Source: a virus. From it: 24,764 bases of DNA. The stretch is from IMG/VR virus record IMGVR_UViG_3300021964_000501, positions 1 to 24,764 of that record. One strand, 5' to 3'. Under the pieces are notes generated by a model, which was not told the DNA's origin, ran no database searches, and saw nothing but the letters and a program-made list of their open reading frames with translations. How positions within the stretch are numbered: the first letter of the stretch is position 1; the number at the start of each line of letters is the position of its first letter. Positions 6,801-13,289 of this stretch are shown here, piece after piece. Made by a program: the position numbers and the translations under genes.

Positions 6801-8547
6801 TATAATGGCTGCAGTAATATCATTAGACCCTAATGGAAATATCAGAACCGCTTCTCCATACATACAAAACTGTACATCAGCAAATACTGGTGCTTGTGGT
6901 ATGCAGATTGATGGTAACTTACATAAGAAAACATTCCCCAATTCAAACAAATCAATTTTAGGAAATGACTTTACACAAATCAACTCCGACGGTATGGGTA
7001 TTCATATCTTAGGAAATGGTCGTTGTGAGGCAGTATCAGTTTTCGTTTACTATGCAGAAAAAGCTATTTACGCTGAATCAGGTGGATTTATTAGAGGACT
7101 AAACTGTTCACACGCATACGGAGAACAGGCTTGTGTTGCAGAAGGTACGGATGAAGATGAGATACCAGTAAATATTCAAACTAGAGGTTTAATGTTGAAA
7201 TACAATGCCGCTGCTATCTTAGGTGGTGCAACGGTTTCAGATATTGAAAATATGATTTCAGTACAAGGACAAGGAACTGCTACAATTCAGGGAGCTACTT
7301 CAGGTGCAACTGCTACAATATTCAGATTTAATACGTCATTAGCATATTTACATATAGAAAACATAAGTGGTAATTTTCAAAACGGAGAAATTTGTACAAT
7401 TGAAAAAGAAGATTCTTCTACTTTTCAAATTACTTTAGATGGTAGTTTTGGTTCACCTGCTCAACAAGGTCAAAGAGGACCATTACTTGCAGTTAAATCA
7501 GGAACAACAGCTTTAAATGCACAAAATATACTTAAACTTGCTTCAAATGTTAAGATGGCAGGTGATACAAAGTATTACAGAATTGGGTTAGTATCTGAAG
7601 AAGATACAACAAACGGAACAGCAGTAATCAGATTAACGGAAGATATAGGAACAAGTAAGGCAAAAGGTGATGGTATATCAACAGATGTATCAAGTGGTTT
7701 CTCAAACATTCGTTTAACTGGACACGATTTCTTAAATATCGGTACTGGTGGTTTTGTAACTACAAACTATCCAAATATACCTACTCAACCTGCTGACCAA
7801 GATGATGAAATTATTGAAAATGATGGTGGTAGAATTTATTGGGTATCAACTGACCAACAAGGTGACTTTAGAGTTGGTGATCTATTCAAAATTGAACAGG
7901 CAACTGGTACTGCTACACTAAATGCAGACGCCTTTAACCTTTCAGGATTAAGTGAATTAAAACTTGGATCTATCGGTGCAGAATTAGGTGCCGCTATTAA
8001 CGAATTTAGTACAGACGAAACCTTAGGTGGTAATTCAAACAATGCTGTACCTACTGAAAATGCTGTATTAGGATATTTAACAAGAGATAATGCAGGCGTT
8101 GGTGCTTGGGTTCCACCAACAGGAACAACAGCTCAAAGACCAGTCGGTGGTCTTTTATACGCAGGTGCTATAAGATACAATACATCTCTAGTTGCTTGGG
8201 AAGGTTATAACGGATCAAGTTGGACAGGTTTAGGTGGTGGTACACCATACGTAACTGTTGTTGGAGATGGTTCTACGGTAATTGTTTCTGAAAGTAATCA
8301 AAGATTTTTAGTTAATACTGCTGCCGCTGAATGTACAATACAATTACCTGGTTCACCATTAACTGGAGACTCTGTAACATTTTTAGACTTAAACGGAACA
8401 TTTTCAACAAATAAATTAACAGTTGATAGAAACGGAAACGATATTATGAACCTTGCAGAAAATTTAACTGCCGAAACAGATCACGCAGCCTTTACACTAG
8501 TATATACTGGTGCAACTAACGGTTGGAAATTATTAGAGGTTGCTTAA
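3883..8547 (+). CDS. Giant tail fibre / beta-helix adhesin
   Basis: This 1554-residue protein is by far the longest in the window. Residues 11-380 are seven tandem modules of about 50 residues with a 'W/YRGxYxxxTxYxxxDxVxYGGxxYxC/V' pattern, close to the carbohydrate-binding fold of chitin-binding type 3 / CBM5-12 domains. Residues 381-423 are a fibre linker (LTTRGDLLF, GSVLTT). A pectate-lyase-like beta-helix starts at about 428 (LWVSPSGSDDNPG) and continues through 'NGTYSEILPLRIRAGVSVMG' (641-660) and the 'SPYIQNCT...NDFTQINSDGMGIH' block (991-1041) familiar from cyanophage structural proteins. Three copies of a separate module interrupt it. A 'TTAQRPVGGLLYAGAIRYNT' motif precedes a C-terminal domain (1454-1554) shared with the short fibre at 10121. 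A receptor or surface-glycan binding role is inferred. Confidence 0.85.
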   Translation: MADFKLGRLKFKWRGDWTTSTGYIIDDIVKYGGNSYVCIANHTSPNNENIFYTSPATYTTNWQLHGESFYFKGAYADATWYKLNDLVSYGGKQYRVTTAHTSSSAVLNQSNFEQYSDGITFRGDYADSTQYRLNDLVKYGGRTYRVTTEHTSASGGDINIDLANFSLYSEGLAFRGDWAATTYYRLDDIVKFGSYQYRCTTAHTSGATTDDFAQANFSIYSEGLQFEDSYNAGTVYSKGDVVTHGGYSYVYINDEEAAGQTPADNSYWDVVTTGFNAEGVYAHGTTYKTGDTIQYGGNSYVCILDATNQRPSNTDGTVNSTYWKQVVGGFNWRGTYDASTAYNIGDVVRYSSNSYIQLKDQQTNITPGSDATVWTILAQGDTAAVLTTRGDLLFESSGGVSRLPIGMPGSVLTTDGLDVKWSGISGKNVLWVSPSGSDDNPGSESLPYKTIQYAATRAKINSVREVNNVSGGTGGTANVYNDVKAVAYKEVTVVSVPTTTQLTVNIGYSTDTHTYVSGGEIKKSDNSNLSVTTAPYNHVTGVVTITTSGVHGLSINDTIRLRGLDYTLTSGAETTLPSVGADTFFRVDTTGVSTTVDIQNGTHDHNVDDKLYIDGSLIGNATVPLTMDVKSVAGDILRIKNGTYSEILPLRIRAGVSVMGETLRNTKVTPATGSGTQIKTVKIINKPSSGVTNGDYKYIHSSKVEKSYVVASVPDSTNFTANIGTSSLVHTYKRGGKVTNAAFGSFTISNVAYDNVTGIATITTTGAHGFSVSDAVKITGMDFSTHEGTLTLPNVGSGAVFSLHNAGGTCVEINTYHGGAGFSVGDIITLSSANIGGSGDMTLEVTSLEDNNASHMFLCNDANNIRNFTFTGLTGTKRAGALYEVTVTSANSFTVPTAIEDLAHTYVSGGNVIVEGAESVNVSVSNYDYAHAAGQITVNTNSNHGLTTGDFVTLGKAKFNITDVGERVLPKGVIMAAVISLDPNGNIRTASPYIQNCTSANTGACGMQIDGNLHKKTFPNSNKSILGNDFTQINSDGMGIHILGNGRCEAVSVFVYYAEKAIYAESGGFIRGLNCSHAYGEQACVAEGTDEDEIPVNIQTRGLMLKYNAAAILGGATVSDIENMISVQGQGTATIQGATSGATATIFRFNTSLAYLHIENISGNFQNGEICTIEKEDSSTFQITLDGSFGSPAQQGQRGPLLAVKSGTTALNAQNILKLASNVKMAGDTKYYRIGLVSEEDTTNGTAVIRLTEDIGTSKAKGDGISTDVSSGFSNIRLTGHDFLNIGTGGFVTTNYPNIPTQPADQDDEIIENDGGRIYWVSTDQQGDFRVGDLFKIEQATGTATLNADAFNLSGLSELKLGSIGAELGAAINEFSTDETLGGNSNNAVPTENAVLGYLTRDNAGVGAWVPPTGTTAQRPVGGLLYAGAIRYNTSLVAWEGYNGSSWTGLGGGTPYVTVVGDGSTVIVSESNQRFLVNTAAAECTIQLPGSPLTGDSVTFLDLNGTFSTNKLTVDRNGNDIMNLAENLTAETDHAAFTLVYTGATNGWKLLEVA
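3913..5022 (+). repeat. Seven tandem carbohydrate-binding-like modules (coding repeat)
   Basis: In the giant fibre the modules fall at residues about 11-66, 69-118, 119-171, 172-223, 224-274, 275-329 and 330-380. Copies 2-4 are the most alike (FRGDY/FRGDW, YRLNDLVKYGG, YRVTTxHTS). Copies 5-7 drift towards the 'NSYWDVVTTG / STYWKQVVGG' ending. The repeat is visible at protein level only; DNA identity between copies is partial. Confidence 0.8.
5338..6801 (+). repeat. Three dispersed copies of an HTYxxGG / HGxxxxD module (coding repeat)
   Basis: Copies lie at about 5338-5640 (residues 486-586), 5995-6282 (705-800) and 6523-6801 (881-973). Each has a strand pair ending in HTYVSGG or HTYKRGG, then 'Y(N/D)xVTGxxTITTxGxHGxSxxD' (third copy 'YAHAAGQITVNTNSNHGLTTGD') and in each copy a 'LPxxG' or 'VLPKG' turn. 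They are spaced within the beta-helix region rather than in tandem. Confidence 0.7.
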
Positions 8548-8552
8548 TAGGA

Positions 8553-8560
8553 TATAAATA
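8553..8560 (+). promoter_or_regulatory. T4-type late promoter box abutting a start codon
   Basis: An exact TATAAATA ends five bases before the ATG at 8566. With T4 spacing the predicted +1 coincides with the A of the start codon. The only purine-rich motif (AGGA, 8549-8552) overlaps upstream of the box, 13 bases from the start, and would be absent from a transcript started here. Confidence 0.65.
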
Positions 8561-8565
8561 AAGAT

Positions 8566-10056
8566 ATGAGTAAATTAACACAATTCACAGTAACAGGAAA
8601 AGAAAAAGACGATTTCTATGGTTTTCATATCACAGGAATTACAAATCAAACAGTAAGAAAAGTTATTACTAAATTAACAACTGGTGCTGAAAGAAATGAT
8701 AGTATCTATGAATATGCTCTTTCAAGTGCTTATGACGCTACTAGTGCTACATTTACAACTACACAATCTTTAGTTAGAAATAATGCTGAAAATTCTACTC
8801 AATCAGGTAAGTCAACTTTAAACGGTTTTGAATTTAATAATAACGGAACAAAACTTTATGCTGTTGATAAATTTCACGCAAGAATTATACAATACTCATT
8901 ATCAACTGGTTATGACGTATCTACATTGACTTACGAAAAAGAAAAAAGTATTTCTACTGAAGGTCAAAGTCCTGTTAATTTAACATTTAATAATGACGGA
9001 ACAAAAATGTTCGTTATTGAAAATGGAGGATCAAAAGCTGAAGCTTCACCTCAAATTGCTGCTGGTAATATAAATGAATATACTTTATCAAGTGCTTTTG
9101 ACGTTGCAACAGCAACTTATTCACAAAGATTTTCAGTTGCAACTCAGGATGCAAATATGATTGATTTACATTTTAATACAGTTGCTAGAGGTGCTGTTAA
9201 CCCTGGAGAATTATTATTTTTAGTTGGAGATGACGGTAACGATATTAATGAATATCTATTGACATCTGCTTATGATATTTCAACTGCTTCGTTTGTTGAC
9301 GCATATTCAATTGCTACTGAAGATGATAAACCAAGAGGAATTGAGTTTAATGCTGCTGGTACAAAAATTTATATATCAGGTGCAACAGGTAATGATGTTA
9401 TGGAATATCCATTAGTAACAGAATATGATATTTCAACTACCCAGGCAGTAACTTCAAATCAAAGTTTTAGAACAAATAATATAGATATTAAAGGATTTTC
9501 ATTTAATTCTGATGGAACAAAAATGTATGTTTTAGGTATTGGTGGAACTTTATGTGTTGATAATGGTGATGATGAAAAACCAATTACACATATAACTAGA
9601 ACCAGAAATGATATAAAATTATATGAAGGATTTACATATGTTTTTGATGTTTCTGATACTAAGTTATTACAATCTGATTTTAAATTTTCTATTACAAATG
9701 GTGGAACAAAATCAGGTGGAGTAGAATATACTACAAATGTAACTACTTCAGGTACAATAGGTGTTGCTGGTGCAACAGTAACTATTGAAATACCAAAGAA
9801 AAATGTAAGTTTGTTCCCAGGAAGTGCTGTTGGAGTATTATATTATTATGAAAGTAATTTTAGTGATACAGGTGGAAAAATCTACACACCTGAATGGAAA
9901 GGTGAATTACAACTAACTAAAACTGACGGAAAAGACAATATAGAAACTCGTTTTGAAACTAAAGAACAAGAAGACATCTTTAAAAATAGTTTCTTTATGA
10001 GGGCTGGTCTGACATTTAGTGTTGATAACGGAGATTTAAAAGTAGAATTAAATTAA
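8566..10056 (+). CDS. Beta-propeller tail protein with cupredoxin-like C-terminus
   Basis: The 496-residue protein has five repeats made of 'FxFNxDGTKMFV' (about 88-100, 138-150, 199-220, 258-270, 310-322) alternating with 'EYxLSSAYDxSTAxF' (49-63, 109-122, 171-185, 229-243, 280-293). This is the blade pattern of a propeller found in marine phage tail proteins. Residues 350-437 (KLYEGFTYVFDVSD, VEYTTNVTTSGTIG, LYYYESNFSDTGG) match the cupredoxin-like domain usually ending YYYCSNHSGMGG in related fibres. Here the Cys, His and Met ligand positions are Glu429, Phe432 and Thr435, so copper binding looks lost. The last 50 residues form a separate strand-rich tip. A role as fibre or host-recognition component is inferred. 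Confidence 0.75.
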   Translation: MSKLTQFTVTGKEKDDFYGFHITGITNQTVRKVITKLTTGAERNDSIYEYALSSAYDATSATFTTTQSLVRNNAENSTQSGKSTLNGFEFNNNGTKLYAVDKFHARIIQYSLSTGYDVSTLTYEKEKSISTEGQSPVNLTFNNDGTKMFVIENGGSKAEASPQIAAGNINEYTLSSAFDVATATYSQRFSVATQDANMIDLHFNTVARGAVNPGELLFLVGDDGNDINEYLLTSAYDISTASFVDAYSIATEDDKPRGIEFNAAGTKIYISGATGNDVMEYPLVTEYDISTTQAVTSNQSFRTNNIDIKGFSFNSDGTKMYVLGIGGTLCVDNGDDEKPITHITRTRNDIKLYEGFTYVFDVSDTKLLQSDFKFSITNGGTKSGGVEYTTNVTTSGTIGVAGATVTIEIPKKNVSLFPGSAVGVLYYYESNFSDTGGKIYTPEWKGELQLTKTDGKDNIETRFETKEQEDIFKNSFFMRAGLTFSVDNGDLKVELN

Positions 10057-10085
10057 AAATTTTTTATAGTTGAGATATAAACGAT

Positions 10086-10099
10086 TATAAATATAAATA
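10086..10099 (+). promoter_or_regulatory. Two overlapping late promoter boxes
   Basis: TATAAATA occurs twice with a two-base overlap (10086-10093 and 10092-10099). A related TATAAAC lies at 10076-10082. They stand 21 bases before the ATG at 10121, which has an AAGGA ribosome site. The doubling may allow two start points. Confidence 0.65.
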
Positions 10100-10120
10100 G
10101 AAATAAGGAAACATAGAATT

Positions 10121-10747
10121 ATGGCAACAATAAATTTAGGAAGAATTAAACCAGTATTCCAAGGGGCTTACAACGCAGGAACTGCTTATGTAGTTGACGA
10201 CATTGTAACTTTTGATGGTGAATCATTCATCTGTATTTTAGCTTCAACTGGTAATGCTACTTCAAATGCAACTTACTGGTCAAAAATCGCTAAAAAAGGT
10301 GATGATGTAACTCAATTAACTACACACGGAGATTTCTTATTTAGAGATGCTACTGGTGTACAAAGACTTGCAGCTGGTTCAAGTGGACAAGTATTAGTAA
10401 CTAAAGGTGCTTCGGCTGATCCAGTATGGGCAGACGCAACTGCTATCAATTGGGATGTAAAGGATGCTAATTTTACAGCTGTTTCTGGTGGCGCTTATAT
10501 TGGTAATACAACAAACGGTGCTTTTACAATGACTTTACCTGCTAACCCTAGTAATGACGATTATGTATTAATTGCTGACGGTTTTGGTAAATGGAAAGAC
10601 GCAAATCTAACGATTGCAAGAAACGGACAAAATATTGCTGGTGAAGCTGCTGATCTAATTGGTGACGCTAAATATGCAAGTTTAAGACTTGTGTACAAAA
10701 CAACGCCAGATGTAACTTCTTCATTTACAGGATGGGTGTTAACATAA
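10121..10747 (+). CDS. Short fibre, contracted paralogue of the giant fibre
   Basis: The 208-residue protein has the same three-part plan as the giant fibre at 3883 but without its centre. It has a similar start (MATINLGRIK against MADFKLGRLK) and one carbohydrate-binding-like module (residues 11-60: FQGAYNAGTAYVVDDIVTFD, then YWSKIAKKG). The linker at 61-105 (LTTHGDFLF, RLAAGSSGQVL) parallels LTTRGDLLF and RLPIGMPGSVL. The C-terminal domain (108-208) shares 'FTMTLPANPSNDDYV', 'LTIARNGQNI' and 'LVYK...GWVL' with the giant's IQLPGSPLTGDSV, LTVDRNGNDI and LVYT...GWKL. It is probably a virion fibre subunit or cap. The similarity is read by eye. Confidence 0.8.
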   Translation: MATINLGRIKPVFQGAYNAGTAYVVDDIVTFDGESFICILASTGNATSNATYWSKIAKKGDDVTQLTTHGDFLFRDATGVQRLAAGSSGQVLVTKGASADPVWADATAINWDVKDANFTAVSGGAYIGNTTNGAFTMTLPANPSNDDYVLIADGFGKWKDANLTIARNGQNIAGEAADLIGDAKYASLRLVYKTTPDVTSSFTGWVLT

Positions 10748-10768
10748 TACTATGAAGAAGATTAATAA

Positions 10769-10776
10769 TATAAATA
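10769..10776 (+). promoter_or_regulatory. T4-type late promoter box
   Basis: An exact TATAAATA lies 30 bases before the ATG at 10807. The leader contains a strong CAGGAGAAA ribosome site at about 10792-10800. Confidence 0.7.
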
Positions 10777-10806
10777 ATTTAAAAGAAAATTCAGGAGAAA
10801 AATTCA

Positions 10807-12297
10807 ATGGCTAGTTTATCAAATTTATTAGGCGGTGGAACAACTGTTGACCACAGAAAAGAGGGACTTCCATTATTCGGAATATGGGGAGATAACTCTG
10901 ACCAAAACCATAACGTCAACTATCGTATTTACGACTCAAGTTTTAATAACGTAGGGTCGCCTTGGGCTGCAGTATGTAACTCAACAACTAACTACCGTTT
11001 TGGTATGTTATCAGACGCTTCACACTCATATTCTTACAATGACCACGGTACTGACGTATCGCATTGTGATTTAACATCACAAGATTACACGACTTATACT
11101 TGTTACTTAAAATCAATGTATCAATGTGACCAATATCCTTGGGCACAATATTACACATCTTCAAAAGATGGTTTTATATCTTGGCACTCATATCATCAAA
11201 TAACAGCTTCATTTGAATTTACAACTGCTTGGTCTAAATTAAATCACGTCCTACCTGAAGGGATCAGACCAAGAAGATTGTTTACTAATAGAAGACAAAC
11301 TATGAGAGAATATAATGGTGGACAGGCTGCTGGTAATGGTCAAATAGATTATTACGATTATTCTACACATATGTTAGATGTAACTAATACTTACGCTACA
11401 GGTACTGGATATAACGAGAAAAACAAAACGCTTGTTATGGTTCACTCTGCTGGTGAAGGTTCAGATTCTGCTAAAACAATTCACGTTTTCAAATCAACTA
11501 AATGTTTAAACAAAGTTGATAGAATTAGTGAGTTTTTTACTAATTTAGAATCAACAGAATACTTTACTGATACTTGGTCAATTAGCAACTGTAGAAATAT
11601 TTGTGTTGTTCCAGGTAATAACGGTTGGTGTGGTTTTGGATATAAACAAGGTAACGGTATGCAATATGCTGCTTACAATTGTAATAACGGTGCAGGATTA
11701 GGAACAACTGGTGCTGCTAGAATTTACATTGGTTTCCAATCTTTTAACGGATCAACTACAACATCTTATAGTGCTGAGAACGGTCCTCAATACTACACTA
11801 AATTTAATACAACTTGGGACGGTACTTGGGGAATGATTTATGGTTCTTACTACTACTACGGAGTTGGTATTAACGGTTGGTGTATGAGTTTAGAAAATCC
11901 TAGAAAGTTTATAAGTATTAACCAGACTAAATCAAGTCGTGCTAATCCTTATATGGCTTGGGGTAAAACTGGATTCCACGGTGGTTATTCTGATAACACA
12001 GATGGTGAATCTTGGAGAACATATTGTTGGTCATTTGATCCTAAAGACTCAGATCATACAGTAGATACTAGAGTTTACTACGGTTCTGATAACTCGGATA
12101 ATACTAATCCGACAACTAATGGTGCTTCAACATCAACAACAGTTACAAACAAAACAGGTAACTACGGATTAACTGCATCTTACAACTACTTACACGGTGG
12201 ATTCAATTCTACTGTTTATCCACTAATGTGTCAAATTGATTGGTGGGGTAACTTTGGTTCAGGTGATAGTAGATACGGTGGAAAACACGGCGAATAA
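10807..12297 (+). CDS. Trp/Cys/Tyr/Asn-rich candidate receptor-binding protein
   Basis: The 496-residue protein has an unusual composition: I count 12 Cys and 15 Trp, with many Tyr, Asn, Gly and Ser. That is unlike its Thr/Val-rich fibre neighbours. The N-terminus (MASLSNLLGGGTTVDH) looks like an attachment segment. The body contains repeated 'GWCGFGYKQGNG', 'GWCMSLENPRKF' and 'WGKTGFHGGYSD' type stretches. The end is Gly/Trp-rich (WWGNFGSG). There is no signal peptide or membrane segment. Aromatic- and Cys-rich surfaces suit a sugar-binding or strongly crosslinked tip, so a distal adhesin role is inferred from composition and position. I do not recognise the family. Confidence 0.65.
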   Translation: MASLSNLLGGGTTVDHRKEGLPLFGIWGDNSDQNHNVNYRIYDSSFNNVGSPWAAVCNSTTNYRFGMLSDASHSYSYNDHGTDVSHCDLTSQDYTTYTCYLKSMYQCDQYPWAQYYTSSKDGFISWHSYHQITASFEFTTAWSKLNHVLPEGIRPRRLFTNRRQTMREYNGGQAAGNGQIDYYDYSTHMLDVTNTYATGTGYNEKNKTLVMVHSAGEGSDSAKTIHVFKSTKCLNKVDRISEFFTNLESTEYFTDTWSISNCRNICVVPGNNGWCGFGYKQGNGMQYAAYNCNNGAGLGTTGAARIYIGFQSFNGSTTTSYSAENGPQYYTKFNTTWDGTWGMIYGSYYYYGVGINGWCMSLENPRKFISINQTKSSRANPYMAWGKTGFHGGYSDNTDGESWRTYCWSFDPKDSDHTVDTRVYYGSDNSDNTNPTTNGASTSTTVTNKTGNYGLTASYNYLHGGFNSTVYPLMCQIDWWGNFGSGDSRYGGKHGE

Positions 12298-12323
12298 TAT
12301 TAACAATAAAAGGAAAATAAACA

Positions 12324-12590
12324 ATGGATTATTACTTTACACTTAACGGCGAACCTTTTACTGGTAATTCTGTAACTGGTGATGACGCAGTTGCAAAAGG
12401 TCAGGCTATCTTAAAAACTGGTATTGCTGAGGTTGAGTCTTGGAGATTATCTTTAGACGCAGATGAAAATGTAGTTGTATTTGGTGGAACTAAAAATGAA
12501 ACCGATGCTCAAACGCAAAAAGAATCTGAAAGAACTGCAAAAGTAGCTGCTGATAGAGCAAAAGCTGACGCTTTACACGCTACTGAATAA
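12324..12590 (+). CDS. Small hypothetical protein in the fibre block
   Basis: The 88-residue product has two parts. A beta-rich first half (MDYYFTLNGEPFTGNSVTGDDA, partly quoted; VESWRLSLDADENVVVFGG) is followed by a charged Ala/Lys/Glu helix from about residue 58 (ETDAQTQKESERTAKVAADRAK) that could form a coiled coil. It follows the candidate receptor-binding protein by 26 bases, with an AAGGA ribosome site and no promoter box of its own, so the two are probably co-transcribed. A fibre-assembly chaperone or small virion component is possible from position. No family is recognised. Confidence 0.6.
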   Translation: MDYYFTLNGEPFTGNSVTGDDAVAKGQAILKTGIAEVESWRLSLDADENVVVFGGTKNETDAQTQKESERTAKVAADRAKADALHATE

Positions 12591-12626
12591 TTTTAATTAA
12601 TTATTTACATTGCTGATTTTTATATT

Positions 12627-13289
12627 ATGGCGTATGACATTAAAGAGCTCACAAAAGAGATTCATCAAAATGCTGAACGACAAGAGTTTGTAAAAACTCT
12701 AATGAGTGGTACGATTCGTCCTGAATTGTACGCTATCTATTTGTATAATCAATTACAATGTTATTCTGTGCTAGAAAAGTATGGAATGCACAACGATTTG
12801 TTTAGACAAACACCTGGTCTACAAAGAGCAGAAAACATACATAGAGATTACAAAAAGTTATGGCCTGATTTATCAAATGCGCCACAAATAACTCCTAGTA
12901 CAAAACGATATATAGAACACATAGAAACTATACAAGACGATCCTGAAAAACTATACGGACACATTTATGTTAGACATTTAGGTGATCTGTCTGGTGGTCA
13001 AATGATTTCTAAAAAAGTACCTGTAAAAAGTTATTATGATTTTCAAGGTAGAGGACAAGAATATAAAAGAATAGTTAAAGAAATCATCAATGAATATTTA
13101 AACACTTATCAAATTAATGTAATGAATGAAGTAGAGTTTTGTTTTAAATCTGCTACAGAATTATTTATTGAAATGAATGAAATTAATAAACCTTTAGTAT
13201 TAACTAATGAAGTTTTTGAATTTACAACTAATAATAGAGATACTAAAAATGATCCTTTTAAAGGAACAAGTATTGAGGGTAAAGATTAA
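12627..13289 (+). CDS. ho: Heme oxygenase (biliverdin-forming)
   Basis: The 220-residue protein is a canonical helical heme oxygenase. It would open heme to biliverdin IXalpha with release of CO and iron, using reduced ferredoxin or a similar donor. His13 in 'LTKEIHQNAE' corresponds to the proximal heme ligand, and residues 119-125 (GDLSGGQ) form the distal helix with Asp120 and its flexible glycines. The preceding 'YGHIYVRHL' also fits the family. A terminal 'FKSATELFIEMNE' helix is followed by about 35 polar residues and no membrane anchor, so it should be soluble. The stop overlaps the start of the bilin reductase by one base. No Shine-Dalgarno sequence precedes the ATG, and no other in-frame ATG lies upstream before a stop. 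Confidence 0.95.
   Translation: MAYDIKELTKEIHQNAERQEFVKTLMSGTIRPELYAIYLYNQLQCYSVLEKYGMHNDLFRQTPGLQRAENIHRDYKKLWPDLSNAPQITPSTKRYIEHIETIQDDPEKLYGHIYVRHLGDLSGGQMISKKVPVKSYYDFQGRGQEYKRIVKEIINEYLNTYQINVMNEVEFCFKSATELFIEMNEINKPLVLTNEVFEFTTNNRDTKNDPFKGTSIEGKD

Noticed and set aside
12604-12626. Sigma70-like TTTACA and TATATT before ho
   Set aside because: The spacer is only about 11 bases and the -10 would touch the start codon, so this is not a credible host promoter.
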